From Polynucleobacter necessarius (GTDB taxonomy: Bacteria; Pseudomonadota; Gammaproteobacteria; Burkholderiales; Burkholderiaceae): a stretch of DNA of 64,000 nt. A model generated the notes under the pieces. That model searched no databases. It had not been told where the DNA came from and saw nothing but the letters and a program-made list of their open reading frames with translations. Both the position numbers and the translations under genes were made by a program. Each line of letters begins with the position of its first letter. Within the stretch, counting starts at the first letter, position 1. Below are positions 38,901 to 49,966 of this stretch, one piece after another. The stretch spans positions 682,001 through 746,000 of the forward strand of contig LT606947.1 in assembly GCA_900095165.1 (NCBI GenBank). Direction: 5' to 3'.

Positions 38901-40064
38901 TTATTTATTTTTTAACTCCCATGAACTGCCTTGCTTTATCAGTTCACGATCACAAATATATTCAGCGGTTTCTACAGCGTCGCCGTCTATTGCTTGAATG
39001 ACTACCTCACCAGCATTGCGTAATTTTACGATCTTACTAGCCAGGCTTGCGTCGATAATCCAAGGTGCTACGATGGCAGACTTTCTTGGTGCTGTAGACG
39101 CAAGATTGGCGAGAGTCAACAAATCCATTGAAAATCCAGTGGCAGGTCGAGGACGTCCAAATGCTTGGCCAACATGGTCATATCTACCACCGCGTGCTAT
39201 TGGTTGCGGCAACTTATCAACATACGCCGCAAACATCACACCACTGTGATATTGATATCCACGTAAATCTGCCAAATCAATACTGAGCTCAACATCATTA
39301 GGCAAGGCAGCAATTGCAGCAGCAAGCTTTTCTAATTGAGCTAAGGCCTCATCAATGAACTTGTGTTTTGGCAAAGACTTTTTAGTGTTAACTAATACTT
39401 GTGTGCACGGACCATTTAATTCGGTGAGAGCCATTAAAGCTTCAGCAGATTTAGCCGGCAGGCATTTAGCCCAAATAGCCAAACGTGGTCGATCCTTACT
39501 TTGCAGCAAGCTATAGAGCGCTTCGATATCACCCTTCTCAAGACTCTGCCCATCCAGAATTCCGGCGAGCACACCTGCGTGAGACAGATCTAAGTACACC
39601 TTGTTCAAACCAGCAACACTTAGAGTTTGCAATAACAATGAAACCGCTTCGAAATCTGCCTCCCAACTTGCGCAGCCATAAATCTCAGTGCCAAGCTGCA
39701 ATTCTTCGCGAGCAGAGCTACCCACCGGAGTGCGAGCGTGCGCAATAGAACCTGCGTAACAAAGACGGGTTACACCTTTACGATTCAGCAAGTGCGCATC
39801 AATACGAGCAACCTGTGGAGTCATGTCCGCACGCAAACCCAATGTACGACCAGATAATTGATCGACCAATTTGAATGTTTGCAAATTGAGATCTGAACCG
39901 GTGCCTGTTAGCAAGGAACCTAAGAATTCCAGAATCGGAGGGGCAACCAGCTCATAGCCATAAGACTCGTACAAATCCAGAATGGCACGACGCAGAGTCT
40001 CTACCTTACGAGCCTCGGCTGGTAAAACATCAGCAATATCTTCAGGAAGTAACCAACGATTCAT
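38901..40064 (-). CDS. hisZ: ATP phosphoribosyltransferase regulatory subunit HisZ
   Basis: HisRS-like protein without aminoacylation activity that forms a complex with short HisG for the first step of histidine synthesis. The 387 residues begin RWLLPEDIADVLPAEARKVE, keep the class II core (DLYESYGYELVAPPILEF, LGLRADMTPQVARIDA) and ARGGRYDHVGQAFGRPRPATGF, but lack the C-terminal anticodon-binding domain of HisS. The start ATG 40064 follows hflC by 18 bases, purA starts 51 bases downstream. Its presence fits betaproteobacteria, which use HisZ with short HisG. No lesion seen. Confidence 0.94.
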   Translation of the reverse strand: MNRWLLPEDIADVLPAEARKVETLRRAILDLYESYGYELVAPPILEFLGSLLTGTGSDLNLQTFKLVDQLSGRTLGLRADMTPQVARIDAHLLNRKGVTRLCYAGSIAHARTPVGSSAREELQLGTEIYGCASWEADFEAVSLLLQTLSVAGLNKVYLDLSHAGVLAGILDGQSLEKGDIEALYSLLQSKDRPRLAIWAKCLPAKSAEALMALTELNGPCTQVLVNTKKSLPKHKFIDEALAQLEKLAAAIAALPNDVELSIDLADLRGYQYHSGVMFAAYVDKLPQPIARGGRYDHVGQAFGRPRPATGFSMDLLTLANLASTAPRKSAIVAPWIIDASLASKIVKLRNAGEVVIQAIDGDAVETAEYICDRELIKQGSSWELKNK

Positions 40065-40082
40065 GATCTGAAATATTCACTT

Positions 40083-40955
40083 TCAATTTTTTTTGTGCAA
40101 GAACTTAAAGAACTCGCCATTAGGCTCAACCACCATCACATCCTTCTTGTCTTTGAAGGAGCTGCGGTAAGCCTCAAGACTCTGATAGAACCGAGCAAAC
40201 TGTGGATCGCGACCAAACGCTTCTGCATAAAGCGCGGTAGCCTTTGCGTCGCCTGAACCTTTAATCTTTTGCGCATCACGATAGGCTTCAGCCAAAATCG
40301 TGTCACGTTGACGCTCAGCATTTGCTCGGATCTTGTCTGATTCTGCTGCGCCCGTAGAGCGGAGCTCATTGGCAACGCGTTTACGCTCCGCTTCCATGCG
40401 GCGATAAACAGAATCACTGATCTCGGCAAGCAAGTCAACACGCTTGAGTCGAACATCCACAATTTCTACGCCGATATCTGAAGCATCATCAGCCACCTTC
40501 TTGCGTATGCCTTGCATAACTTGTTCACGCTGATCGGAAATCAACTCACGTACAGTCCGCTTGGTGAACTCCTCGTTCAAGGCGGAGCGAACCAACTGAA
40601 TTAAACGATCTTGCGCCAAGCGCTCATCACCCTTGAAGCTGATGAAGAATTTACGCGGGTCAACAATGCGCCATTTCACATACGAATCCACTAGGAGATT
40701 TTTCTTCTCAGCAGTAATAAAACGTTCTGCTTCAGGGTTATCGATTGTGAGAATACGGCGATCAAAGAAGCGCACACTTTCAAATGGCGCTGGATATTTG
40801 ATTTGCAAACCAGGTTGCTCGATCACACGAACGATCTGGCCAAAAGCAAAGACAACAGCAAAGTTGCGTTGATCAACAATAAAAATGCTGGATGCTAGAA
40901 CATAAGTAAGAGCAATTAATCCAGCAATAGCAGCTAGGAGACGATTTGCATTCAT
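40083..40955 (-). CDS. hflC: HflC, membrane protease modulator
   Basis: Prohibitin/SPFH protein that with HflK encloses FtsH hexamers in the inner membrane and limits their proteolysis. The 290 residues have an N-terminal TM anchor (about 4-22, LLAAIAGLIALTYVLASSIF), the SPFH domain with FAFGQIVRVIEQPGLQIKYP, and a coiled-coil C-terminal half (VYRRMEAERKRVANELR). The ATG overlaps the hflK stop in TAATG, indicating translational coupling. No lesion seen. Confidence 0.96.
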   Translation of the reverse strand: MNANRLLAAIAGLIALTYVLASSIFIVDQRNFAVVFAFGQIVRVIEQPGLQIKYPAPFESVRFFDRRILTIDNPEAERFITAEKKNLLVDSYVKWRIVDPRKFFISFKGDERLAQDRLIQLVRSALNEEFTKRTVRELISDQREQVMQGIRKKVADDASDIGVEIVDVRLKRVDLLAEISDSVYRRMEAERKRVANELRSTGAAESDKIRANAERQRDTILAEAYRDAQKIKGSGDAKATALYAEAFGRDPQFARFYQSLEAYRSSFKDKKDVMVVEPNGEFFKFLHKKN

Positions 40956-42421
40956 TATCTTGCTTCCCGATCACGACTACGTAAGCCATCACGTTTATCA
41001 GCAGTGTTTGGAGTAACGGCACTTGGAGAGCTTACGATTGGTGCAGCAGGATTGTCTGTTGCCCCGACTACTGTGACAGATCCAGTTGGTGTAATTGCAG
41101 GTGCTTGTCCTGTTGCTACTTGAGTGCTCTCAGCACTCACTTGGGCTACTAACTTATCTAATGGGAGATACAGGAGGCTATTGTTTTTAGTCGTGTCCAC
41201 CAAAACTTTAGTGACGTTGTTATACATCTCGCGCATGCTGTCGATATACATACGATCACGCGTCACGCCGGGAGCTTTTGCATACTCCACAAATACTTGT
41301 TTAAAGCGGGCAGCGTCACCTTCAGCCGTAGCCACCACACGTGCCTTGTAACCCTCAGCCTCTTGAATCAAACGAGCTGCCGTACCTTTGGCACGCGGAA
41401 TAATATCGTTTGCATAAGCCTGACCTTCACTCTTTAAACGCTCTTGGTCTTGCCCTGCTTTCACGGCATCATCAAACGCCGCTTGGACTTGCTCTGGGGG
41501 TTGAACGTTTTGAACGGTCACGCTAGTTACATAGATGCCGGTCTTGTAGCTATCTAAAATTTTCTGAATTGAGTTTGCGAGATCAACACCAATCTTCTCG
41601 CGCCCTTCATACAAGACGGTATCCATCTTGCTACGAGCTACGATTTCACGAACAGAAGTCTCTGCTGCTTGAACTACTGTAGCATCAGGATCGCGATTAT
41701 TAAATAAATAATCGGTAGGATCTTTTAATCTGTATTGAACAGCAAAGCGCACATCAATAATGTTTTCATCTTCGGTCAGCATCGAAGAATCTTTTTGATT
41801 GGTTGCCTTAATTAATGTTGGGCGACCCACTTCCACAGATCTCACACCGGATAAATTAACCGTCTCTTGAGATTGAATTGGCCAAGGCATGCGCCAGTTG
41901 ATGCCTGGCTTGGCGGTGTAATCGTATTTACCAAACGTAGAAATCACTCCAGCTTGGCCTTCTTGAATAATAAAGAAGCCACTGAAGATCCAAATTAATA
42001 GAACGCCACCAGCAGCCAAAAGGATCGTAGCTTTTGAACCAAATGGATTGCTAAAATTGAAATTAGGCGCACTCATGCCGCCGCCATTACCGCGTTGAGA
42101 TGGCGGAGGAATGTCAGTGCTGTTTGGTTTGTTGGCGGGTTTACTTGATGTTGCGCCGGGCTTTTTCTTGCCACCAAAAATACCGCTGAGACGGTCGTTG
42201 AAATCACGCCACAGCTCATCCAAATCTGGAGGGCCATCTGGCTTAGCCGGCTGCTTGTTTGGCTGAACCTCAGCAGGCTTTTCAGCATCCGGATTGCTCG
42301 GTTCGGCTTGAGGAGATTGATCGCTACCCTGCCCACCTTTGGCATCTTTGGATCCACTGCCTTGGTGACTATTGCCCCAGCCTGGATCATTGACCGAAAA
42401 CAGCTCAAGAAATTTACGCAT
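40955..42421 (-). CDS. hflK: HflK, membrane protease modulator
   Basis: Partner of HflC in the FtsH-regulating complex. The 488 residues consist of a Gly/Pro/Lys-rich cytoplasmic N terminus (1-125), one TM segment (about 130-150, ILLAAGGVLLIWIFSGFFII), an SPFH domain (GQAGVISTFGKYDYTAKPGI; VQYRLKDPTDYLFNNRDPDA) and a variable Ala/Pro-rich tail. It is longer than E. coli HflK (419), the surplus being in the two tails. The ATG lies in ATGCGTAA, overlapping the hflX stop by 8 bases. As hflX is broken, coupling to this start may be weakened. No lesion in this gene. Confidence 0.95.
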   Translation of the reverse strand: MRKFLELFSVNDPGWGNSHQGSGSKDAKGGQGSDQSPQAEPSNPDAEKPAEVQPNKQPAKPDGPPDLDELWRDFNDRLSGIFGGKKKPGATSSKPANKPNSTDIPPPSQRGNGGGMSAPNFNFSNPFGSKATILLAAGGVLLIWIFSGFFIIQEGQAGVISTFGKYDYTAKPGINWRMPWPIQSQETVNLSGVRSVEVGRPTLIKATNQKDSSMLTEDENIIDVRFAVQYRLKDPTDYLFNNRDPDATVVQAAETSVREIVARSKMDTVLYEGREKIGVDLANSIQKILDSYKTGIYVTSVTVQNVQPPEQVQAAFDDAVKAGQDQERLKSEGQAYANDIIPRAKGTAARLIQEAEGYKARVVATAEGDAARFKQVFVEYAKAPGVTRDRMYIDSMREMYNNVTKVLVDTTKNNSLLYLPLDKLVAQVSAESTQVATGQAPAITPTGSVTVVGATDNPAAPIVSSPSAVTPNTADKRDGLRSRDREAR

Positions 42422-43633
42422 CGTTTGGTGAATATTTTCGGTTGGGAATTGGATTAAATTCAGAGGTCTCTGGTCGTTCGGGTAAAGGAGCTAAAAACTC
42501 ATCTGGGTCCATTTGGACCTTGGCGCGATTCTGCTCGACCCTTATTCTATCAGTCATTTGAGAGCATTCGGCAAGGGCCAAACACAATAAATCCAGGCCC
42601 AAGCCAGTCTTGGCAGAGAGGAAAACCTGACTCGGAATTCCCTCGGAATCACGGACTAGAGCCGCACCCTCCGTAAAGGTCTGGGGCATCTGGTCAATTT
42701 TGTTCATCACCTCAATACGAGGGATGTCATCTGCACCAATTTCCCGTAAAACAGCCTCTACTTCTGCCTTTTGCTCCAGTGCCACCGGGCTACAGGCCTC
42801 AATGACGTGCAAAATCAGGTCTGCATGGATGGTTTCATCCAAGGTGGCTCTAAATGCCTCCACCAACTGGTGGGGTAATTCGCGGATAAATCCAACCGTA
42901 TCGGAGACCACAATGTGGAGCCCACACCATCTAAATGGACCTTTCGAGAGGTGGTATCGAGGGTCGCAAATAACTGATCTGCGGCATATGTCCCTGCTTT
43001 TGTGAGGGAATTAAACAAGGTGGACTTACCAGCATTGGTATAGCCAACCAGAAACACCGAAAAGACGTCCTTGCGGTTACGTGCCTTTCTTTGGGTTCTT
43101 TGCTGGCGCTGGAGCTTCTCAAGCTCTGTTTCTAGACGCTTGGCCTTAGTTGCCAGCATCCGTCGATCGAGCTCCATCTGGGTTTCACCAGGGCCACCGC
43201 GAACACCGATACCGCCACGTTGACGCTCCAAGTGACTCCAGGCGCGCACTAAACGTGACATGCGATAGCGCACTTGAGCCAGCTCAACCTGAGTTTTACC
43301 AATATGGCTTTGCGCTCTTTGGCTAAAAATATCCAAAATCAGGCCTGTACGGTCCATGACATGAAAGCCAATATGGCGCTCGAGATTGCGTTGCTGTGTT
43401 GGGGATAATGGATGATTAAAGATGACAAATTCGGCACCTTGCTCTTCCATCACTTTTTTGACTTCATTTGCCTTGCCTGAACCGATGAACAAGGCTGGAT
43501 CAGTTTTGCCCTTACGAGCAATCACGCTAGCTGTAGGTATAGAGCCGGCACTGTCAGCCAAAAGGCTGAGCTCTGCCATGCTGTCCGCAAAATCCTCGCG
43601 GCCCGTGTCGACTCCCACTAGAACGGCACGCAC
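42414..43633 (-). pseudogene. hflX: GTPase HflX, frameshifted in the G domain
   Basis: HflX is a ribosome-splitting GTPase used under stress. The first frame holds the HflX N-terminal domain (LFIGSGKANEVKKVMEEQGA, NHPLSPTQQRNLERH, the Gly loop GGIGVRGGPGETQMELDRR), Walker A GYTNAGKSTLFNSLT and the DTTSRKVHLDG stretch, then becomes meaningless. The second frame resumes at VVSDTVGFIRELPHQLVEAF (Walker B/G3) with NKID-type EVMNKIDQMP. The shift is at about 42914-42925. The start is GTG 43633 (RAVLVGVDTGRED); no ATG fits, and the longer frame overlaps hfq. Its neighbours hfq and hflKC are intact, so loss seems specific. Confidence 0.92.
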
Positions 43634-43649
43634 CGCATCTACACCTGTT

Positions 43650-43892
43650 TTATACAGAGCTAACTTCTTCCGTACGGAACTCCACTGCACGAGCGGGAAC
43701 AATCGTGGAAATGGCGTGTTTGTAAACCATCTGAGTCACGGTATTGCGCAAAAGGACTACATATTGATCAAAAGATTCAATATTGCCTTGCAGCTTGATG
43801 CCGTTAACAAGATAGATAGAGACAGGAACATGCTCTTTACGCAAGGCATTAAGAAAAGGATCCTGTAGTAATTGGATTTTGCTGTTATTCAT
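43650..43892 (-). CDS. hfq: RNA chaperone Hfq
   Basis: Hexameric Sm-like protein that pairs small RNAs with mRNAs. 80 residues: Sm1 motif ([39 protein letters not shown]) and Sm2 with the KH motif in [11 protein letters not shown]. The C-terminal tail is short, as usual in this family. ATG 43892 has AGGAG 6 bases upstream. It opens the hflX-hflK-hflC-hisZ-purA part of the run; the 185-base gap to der probably holds its promoter, although I could not pick one box pair over others. Its survival means sRNA regulation remains possible. Confidence 0.97.
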   Translation of the reverse strand: MNNSKIQLLQDPFLNALRKEHVPVSIYLVNGIKLQGNIESFDQYVVLLRNTVTQMVYKHAISTIVPARAVEFRTEEVSSV

Positions 43893-44077
43893 ACTGCTCC
43901 TTATTGGTTTTTATTTGCTTTTTCTATTTTGGGAGTCTTGCTTTTTTTATTAAATGATCTACTGCCTACTGCTACTGCTTACAACCACTGTCTACCTCCA
44001 ACATAAGGGAGTCTGATATTCAAAAATCAAGCCCCCGTCTAAAACATAGTTAAAACTGTACCGCCATTTATGCCTTT

Positions 44078-45442
44078 TTACTTCTTTTTGCCTTTTTTGC
44101 CTTTTTCAGCATCAACATAGGGGTTTTTGGCGGCATTCATCTGAATGCGCAATGGGGTGCCACGTAGCTTAAAGACATCCCTAAAGCGGCCTTCTAAATA
44201 GCGCTTATAGCTATCAGTAACACCACTCAAGGATGTTCCGTGAATCACCACAATTAGGGGATTCATGCCGCCTTGGTGAGCATAGCGTAATTTTGGACGG
44301 CCCATACCCACGCGCTTAGGCTGCTGATGCTCAATTGCCTCTTGCAAAATACGGGTGAGTTTAGGTGTTGGTAATTTCGCCATCGCTGCAGCATAGGCAA
44401 GATCTACATCTTTAAAGAGCTCTTTGAGGCCAGTGCCTTTTTTGGCTGAGATTGGATGTACGTTTGCAAAATCAAGGAAGCGCAGTTTTTGGGCAATCTC
44501 TAGACGCGCACGCTCTTTAACATAAGCATCCAAGCCATCCCATTTATTGACTGCAACTACTAGCGCACGCCCTGCTTCCACAATAAAGCCAGCAATGTGT
44601 GCATCTTGCTCAGAAATATCCTGCTGGGCATCGAGCATCAAGATCACCACATTGCAATCTGCAATCGCTTGCAATGTCTTCACAACGGAGAACTTCTCAA
44701 TCGCTTCAAATACTTTTCCACGGCGACGCAAGCCTGCAGTATCGATCAAGATGTAAGGCTTACTGTTACGCTCAAAAGGAACTTCAATCGCATCGCGCGT
44801 TGTCCCTGGCATATCAAATGCAATCACGCGCTCTTCGCCGATCAATTTATTGATCAAGGTAGATTTACCGACGTTAGGACGACCTACTACCGCAATCTTC
44901 ATTGGGCGATTAGGATCGTTTTCCTGCTCTTCTGGTTCTGGCTCTGGAATCCCCAAAGAATCCAAGGCGTCATCAATCAAACCACGAACACCATCGCCAT
45001 GTGCTGATGAAATCGGGAACGACTCACCAAGACCCAGCTCATGAAAGTCTGCAGTAACAACACCAGCTTGCATACCTTCTGTTTTATTTACCGCCAGAAT
45101 GACTGGTCTACCTGTCTTGCGCAAGAAATCAGCAATCACACGGTCTTGCGGCGCCATACCTAAACGGCCGTCTACCAAGAAAATGATGATGTCAGATTCG
45201 GCAACAGCTTGCTTGGTTTGCTTGGCCATCTCGGCTACGATGCCGGTCTTGGCTACTGGCTCAAAACCGCCAGTGTCTACGCAAATAAAAGCACGCTCAC
45301 CAATACGTCCTTTGCCGTAGTGACGATCGCGAGTTAAACCCGAGAAGTCCGCAACCAAAGCATCACGGGAACGCGTTAAGCGATTGAAGAGTGTCGACTT
45401 TCCAACATTAGGACGACCGACAATAGTAATTACTGGATTCAT
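44078..45442 (-). CDS. der: GTPase Der (EngA)
   Basis: Essential GTPase for 50S subunit assembly. Two tandem G domains are seen: [14 protein letters not shown] (about 8) with DTGGF, NKTE-type NKTEGMQ; and [14 protein letters not shown] (about 188) with [11 protein letters not shown] and NKWDGLDAY; then a KH-like C-terminal domain and a Lys-rich tail (GKKGKKK). The 454 residues are a bit shorter than E. coli (490). The ATG overlaps the bamB stop in ATGA. No lesion seen. Confidence 0.97.
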   Translation of the reverse strand: MNPVITIVGRPNVGKSTLFNRLTRSRDALVADFSGLTRDRHYGKGRIGERAFICVDTGGFEPVAKTGIVAEMAKQTKQAVAESDIIIFLVDGRLGMAPQDRVIADFLRKTGRPVILAVNKTEGMQAGVVTADFHELGLGESFPISSAHGDGVRGLIDDALDSLGIPEPEPEEQENDPNRPMKIAVVGRPNVGKSTLINKLIGEERVIAFDMPGTTRDAIEVPFERNSKPYILIDTAGLRRRGKVFEAIEKFSVVKTLQAIADCNVVILMLDAQQDISEQDAHIAGFIVEAGRALVVAVNKWDGLDAYVKERARLEIAQKLRFLDFANVHPISAKKGTGLKELFKDVDLAYAAAMAKLPTPKLTRILQEAIEHQQPKRVGMGRPKLRYAHQGGMNPLIVVIHGTSLSGVTDSYKRYLEGRFRDVFKLRGTPLRIQMNAAKNPYVDAEKGKKGKKK

Positions 45443-46596
45443 TTTGGACTGTACGCTGCTAGTTTGCCACCTTGAGATTGAACCAAGATGAGGCCGTTCA
45501 CCGCAATCGGTGCGGCTGTGATTGGACTACTATCATGACGAATGCGTGCCAGCATTTCACCATTCGCTTGTGAGAGTGCATGCACATAACCCTGTGCATC
45601 ACCCACGAGTAATACTTTTCCAACAGCCATCGGCTCACCAACATCCCTAAATGTCAGCTGAGTGTTTTCCCAAACTTGTGAACCATCTTTGACTGCAAAT
45701 GCAGTGACATACGACTTTTCGTTGGAGGAAAAAACTAGATCAGGACTTTGTGCTGTACCGGTATAGCTTGAATAATCCTTAAACCATAAAAGGTTTCCGG
45801 TACGCGCTTGACCGCAACCCACACGACCCTGATATGAAACAGCGCAAATAATTTCACCTTCCATGCTGGGTTTAGCAGTCACATCATTAAGGCGCTCAAT
45901 TTCAGAAAAGCCTTTAGGAAATGAAACTGGGGTCTCCCAGACTAGACCACCATTGGCAATTGCAATCATGCCAAAACGGCCACCTGAAAATCCAGTCACA
46001 ATGACCTCATTGCCAATGGGGAGCATGCCGTAGCCTACGCGCAAAGACAATGCAGATTGTTGGCGTTGATAGGTCCACTTACGAACGCCCGTCTGTGCAT
46101 CAAGACCAACAAAGCGATTATCTAAAGTACGAATAATGACTACCCCGCCTGCAACCACTGGTTCTGATAAGACCTCGCTACCAACACTTAAATTCCAGAT
46201 GGGCTTGCCGGTATCATCATATGCATAGACAGTGCCTTTAGTCGTGACTACGACAGTAGTTCGTCCATCAGATCCTGGGCCAATAGAAAAACGATCTGGT
46301 ACTGATGCCTCCCACACCTTTTCACCCGTACGCAAATCAATCTTAGCGAGATTGCCGCGATGCGAAGCGGCGTAGACCGCATCACCTGCTACCGCAGGAT
46401 GAAAGTTAAATGACTTCGATGAGCCAACACTAGTTGACCACACAGGAGACAAGTCGAATTGATTGCTAACCGGGAGAAGCTCAGCAGGCTTGCGTACACG
46501 TGAGCCACCAGAACAAGCTGTTAAGGCTAGCGCTACAGAACCCAATACGAGAGTTGCAGTTACTAGTTTTGCTACACGTTTGCAATCCATCATCAC
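45439..46596 (-). CDS. bamB: Outer-membrane assembly lipoprotein BamB
   Basis: Beta-propeller lipoprotein of the BAM complex that inserts beta-barrel proteins. The 385 residues start with a lipoprotein signal peptide ending in the lipobox LTAC (Cys at about 28), then PQQ-like blades: [69 protein letters not shown]. Three ATG codons in a row overlap the yfgM stop by 4 bases, so coupling is likely. No lesion seen. Confidence 0.95.
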   Translation of the reverse strand: MMMDCKRVAKLVTATLVLGSVALALTACSGGSRVRKPAELLPVSNQFDLSPVWSTSVGSSKSFNFHPAVAGDAVYAASHRGNLAKIDLRTGEKVWEASVPDRFSIGPGSDGRTTVVVTTKGTVYAYDDTGKPIWNLSVGSEVLSEPVVAGGVVIIRTLDNRFVGLDAQTGVRKWTYQRQQSALSLRVGYGMLPIGNEVIVTGFSGGRFGMIAIANGGLVWETPVSFPKGFSEIERLNDVTAKPSMEGEIICAVSYQGRVGCGQARTGNLLWFKDYSSYTGTAQSPDLVFSSNEKSYVTAFAVKDGSQVWENTQLTFRDVGEPMAVGKVLLVGDAQGYVHALSQANGEMLARIRHDSSPITAAPIAVNGLILVQSQGGKLAAYSPK

Positions 46597-47252
46597 TGGG
46601 CTACTCCTCCAACTGCATCCAATTTAACCTTCAAGAGACGACGTGCCTCTTCAGGGAATTCTTTTGCATCATTCAACTGCTTCCATGCAGCTTCATAACT
46701 CTTGCGTGCATCCGCAGTATTCTTTTGAACTAAATACCAATCGCCGCGGCGCTCAAACCACAATGCCTCAAAGCCTGCAACAGGCTTTTCTTTCAGAATG
46801 ACATCAGCTTCTACAAAATCTTTTTCAGCACCCTGCTCTATCAACTGGGCTGTTAAACGTAATTTGGCTAAAGCCAAATATCCTTGGTCCGATGAATTCT
46901 TAGCGGCCCAACGCAAATAATCCATGGCCTTTGCTGAGTCACCCGCATCAGATGCAATCTTCGCAGCTACTAGGCTGGAAATGGCTGCATACGGCGTACC
47001 TGAAAACTGCTTTTGCAAATCATCGGCTGCGCGCAAGGTTTGATCTTTATCACCCTTATTAATCGCAGTAACCATGGTTTCGTATAGCTGAGATGCAGCT
47101 ACAGCCTGACTAGTACGCCACCATTGATATCCGCTATAGACTGCATAGGCAAATAAAGCAACAGTCACAACGCCGGTAATCAGGTTGCGATACTTTTGCC
47201 AGAATGCTTTAAGTTGATCTAGTTGTTCTTGTTCTTCTAGGTCTAAAGGCAT
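46593..47252 (-). CDS. yfgM: YfgM-like ancillary SecYEG/BAM-linked TPR protein
   Basis: 219 residues from ATG 47252 (MPLDLEEQEQLDQLKAFWQK). A cytoplasmic start, one TM segment (about 24-42, LITGVVTVALFAYAVYSG), then a periplasmic all-helical TPR-like domain (TLRAADDLQKQFSGTPYAAI, AKAMDYLRWAAKNSSDQGYL). In E. coli YfgM works with PpiD at the Sec translocon. The longer frame to 47315 overlaps the end region of hisS and is not used. Gap to hisS is 46 bases. No lesion seen. Confidence 0.9.
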   Translation of the reverse strand: MPLDLEEQEQLDQLKAFWQKYRNLITGVVTVALFAYAVYSGYQWWRTSQAVAASQLYETMVTAINKGDKDQTLRAADDLQKQFSGTPYAAISSLVAAKIASDAGDSAKAMDYLRWAAKNSSDQGYLALAKLRLTAQLIEQGAEKDFVEADVILKEKPVAGFEALWFERRGDWYLVQKNTADARKSYEAAWKQLNDAKEFPEEARRLLKVKLDAVGGVAQ

Positions 47253-47298
47253 GTCAATCCAAGCTAATAAATGCAATTTTAATATTAATGGCTTAATT

Positions 47299-48636
47299 CT
47301 ATTCGGTGGCGCCAACTATGGCATCAATTACAACCTCCACAACGCTATCTAGCGCTACAGCCTTCTGCTCACCGCTACTACGCAAATCCTTGAGTTGAGC
47401 CTCATTTTTAGCCAATTCGTCCGGACCAATAATGACGGCATAGGCTGCCCCACTCGCATCCGCCTTCTTCATTTGAGACTTAAAGCTGGCAGTATGGCCA
47501 TCTGGAGGGCAAAAGAGTATGACATCGATACCTGCGTTACGCAGGCGCTCTGCAATGATCATGGCGGCAGTCAAGGTTTCTCTGCCCTGGTGAATCACAA
47601 AGGCATCGCACTGGGCTTGCGGCTCTGGCAGAGATCCGGAAACTTTCATCAACTCCAAAACACGTTCCATACCCATTGCCCAACCACAGGCTGGCGCAGC
47701 TTTACCGCCCATTCGCTCGATTAGAGGATCGTAACGACCGCCACCAGCGATCGTGCCCTGGGCACCTAACTCCTCGGTAACCCACTCAAAAACAGTCAGG
47801 TTGTAGTAATCCAAGCCACGCACTAAACGGGGGTTGATCTTGCAGGGAATGTTATTGGCCTTGAGTAATGCCTGAACTGCCTCGAAATGCTTGAGCGACT
47901 CTTCACCCAAGAAATCCAATAACTTTGGCGCGCCTTCAATCAAATCCTGCATTGCTGGATTTTTAGAATCCAAGATGCGCAATGGATTAGTCAAGAGACG
48001 ACGCTGAGAATCCTCATCGAGCTGCTCTTTATTTTTCTCGAAGTACGTTACCAAAGCGGCACGATGTTCAGCACGCTCAGGAGCCTGCCCTAAGGAATTA
48101 ATCTCCAGGCGTACACCCTTCAAACCGAGCTCATCCCATAGGCGCTGACCCATCAAAATGATTTCAGCATCAATATCAGGGCCAGCAAAGCCCATCGCCT
48201 CAATACCAAATTGATGGAACTGGCGATAGCGACCACGTTGTGGACGCTCGTGGCGGAACATCGGACCCGTGTACCAAAGACGCTTTGGTCCTTCATAGAG
48301 GAGATTGTTCTCAACTACAGCACGAACTACAGCAGCAGTACCTTCTGGGCGCAATGTGAGTTGCTCACCATTGAGGCGATCCTCAAAAGAATACATTTCC
48401 TTTTCAACGATATCGGTTACTTCACCAATGCCGCGCTGAAATACTGCAGTCGCTTCTACGATCGGGGTACGCAAGAACTCATAGCCATAGGCGCGAGTGA
48501 GATCACGCAGGACATGCTCCAAATGTACCCATTGCGCAGCATCAGCCGGCAAGAGATCATTCATGCCACGCACGCCATTAATTTTTTGAATCTTTTGTGT
48601 TTTAGCTAGATTTGCTTGCTTAGCCTGGTCAGTCAT
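47299..48636 (-). CDS. hisS: Histidyl-tRNA synthetase
   Basis: Class II synthetase charging tRNA-His. 445 residues: N-terminal [16 protein letters not shown], motif 2 region [15 protein letters not shown] and [19 protein letters not shown], His-specific motif [15 protein letters not shown], motif 3 [13 protein letters not shown], and a C-terminal anticodon-binding domain with [11 protein letters not shown]. It differs from HisZ at 38901 by having this last domain. The length is slightly above E. coli (424). No lesion seen. Confidence 0.97.
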   Translation of the reverse strand: MTDQAKQANLAKTQKIQKINGVRGMNDLLPADAAQWVHLEHVLRDLTRAYGYEFLRTPIVEATAVFQRGIGEVTDIVEKEMYSFEDRLNGEQLTLRPEGTAAVVRAVVENNLLYEGPKRLWYTGPMFRHERPQRGRYRQFHQFGIEAMGFAGPDIDAEIILMGQRLWDELGLKGVRLEINSLGQAPERAEHRAALVTYFEKNKEQLDEDSQRRLLTNPLRILDSKNPAMQDLIEGAPKLLDFLGEESLKHFEAVQALLKANNIPCKINPRLVRGLDYYNLTVFEWVTEELGAQGTIAGGGRYDPLIERMGGKAAPACGWAMGMERVLELMKVSGSLPEPQAQCDAFVIHQGRETLTAAMIIAERLRNAGIDVILFCPPDGHTASFKSQMKKADASGAAYAVIIGPDELAKNEAQLKDLRSSGEQKAVALDSVVEVVIDAIVGATE

Positions 48637-48679
48637 GATGTACGCTTCAGTTCTTCTGTGTTGTTCTTTTTTACTTAAT

Positions 48680-49948
48680 TTATTTCGGTGCGTAATTCTG
48701 ATTCACGTACTCATCCACAATTACCTGAAACTCTTTGGCAATATTGTTACCACGCAAAGTTTTTACTTTGACGCCATCAACAAAGACAGGGGCAGCGGGA
48801 GTCTCACCAATGCCAGGCAATGAGATGCCAATATTAGCGTGCTTACTTTCTCCCGGCCCATTCACAATGCAACCCATGACGGCCACATTCATTGCCTCAA
48901 CACCAGGGTGAGTTTTTTTCCAGACTGGCATTTGCTGTCGGAGATATGACTGAATATTCGCAGCCAACTCCTGAAATGTCGTGCTTGTTGTTCTGCCGCA
49001 GCCAGGACACGCAATCACCATCGGCGTGAAATTGCGCAATCCCATGGTTTGCAAAATCTCTTGCGCCACAATAATTTCATTCTCACGAGGCGCACCAGGA
49101 TCAGGCGTCAAGGAAACACGAATGGTGTCGCCAATACCCTCTTGCAACAAAATGCCCATTGCCGCCGTTGAAGACACAATACCTTTGCTTCCCATACCCG
49201 CTTCAGTCAAACCCAAATGCAATGGGTAGTCGGAACGACGAGAGAGGTCGCGATACACAGCCACTAAGTCTTGCACATTGCTGACCTTGCAAGACAATAA
49301 AATTTGATTGGGATTCATGCCAAACTCCACGGCCTTTTCTGCAGACTGCAGTGCCGACTGAATCAATGCTTCAATCATGACTTCTTGCGCAGTCTTCGGA
49401 ACTGGCAAAGCTGCGTTGCTATCCATAATGCTAGCGAGCAAGTCTTGATCCAAGCTACCCCAGTTCACACCAATTCGAATTGGCTTGTCATATTTACAGG
49501 CGGCCTCGATCATTTGTGCAAATTGCGGATCGCGTTTTGCGCCCTTGCCTACGTTACCTGGATTGATGCGATACTTGGACAAAGCTTTGGCGCACTCTGG
49601 GTAGTCATTTAATAAGGTGTGGCCGTTGTAATGGAAGTCACCAATTAATGGAACCAAAACATCCATCTTGTCTAACTGCTCACGAATATAAGGCACGGCT
49701 TCAGCAGCGGCTGGCGTGTCTACCGTAATACGCACCATCTCTGAGCCAGCACGAGCCAACTCTTTCGCTTGAATTGCGGTAGCTACTGCATCAGCAGTAT
49801 CGGTATTGGTCATGGATTGGACGCGCACTGGAGCATCACCACCAATCGTAATGATGTTGGTTTTCCAGGCAACGGTTGCCTGACGTGTAGCTCTCTTGGG
49901 TGATGGGCCTAAGGGCAACTTTAGAAGATTGTTAGATGAATTACTCAT
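48680..49948 (-). CDS. ispG: 4-hydroxy-3-methylbut-2-en-1-yl diphosphate synthase
   Basis: [4Fe-4S] enzyme of the MEP isoprenoid pathway. 422 residues: an N-terminal TIM-barrel ([43 protein letters not shown]) and the C-terminal cluster domain with Cys in [11 protein letters not shown] and [11 protein letters not shown] (CxxC and later C). ATG 49948 directly follows rlmN with 18 bases between; genes for PilF/RodZ often found at this place in relatives are absent. No lesion seen. Confidence 0.96.
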   Translation of the reverse strand: MSNSSNNLLKLPLGPSPKRATRQATVAWKTNIITIGGDAPVRVQSMTNTDTADAVATAIQAKELARAGSEMVRITVDTPAAAEAVPYIREQLDKMDVLVPLIGDFHYNGHTLLNDYPECAKALSKYRINPGNVGKGAKRDPQFAQMIEAACKYDKPIRIGVNWGSLDQDLLASIMDSNAALPVPKTAQEVMIEALIQSALQSAEKAVEFGMNPNQILLSCKVSNVQDLVAVYRDLSRRSDYPLHLGLTEAGMGSKGIVSSTAAMGILLQEGIGDTIRVSLTPDPGAPRENEIIVAQEILQTMGLRNFTPMVIACPGCGRTTSTTFQELAANIQSYLRQQMPVWKKTHPGVEAMNVAVMGCIVNGPGESKHANIGISLPGIGETPAAPVFVDGVKVKTLRGNNIAKEFQVIVDEYVNQNYAPK

Positions 49949-49966
49949 TGGACTTATCTTGTGAAA

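Noticed and set aside
38901..40064. Second histidyl-tRNA synthetase
   Set aside because: It lacks the anticodon-binding domain and sits between hflC and purA, the standard place of HisZ; the true hisS is at 47299.
40136..40462. Frames of 60-156 codons opposite to or inside intact genes (also 13105, 15190, 44597, 48211, 57997)
   Set aside because: They follow the codon periodicity of the real gene on the other frame, have no ribosome site and resemble no family.
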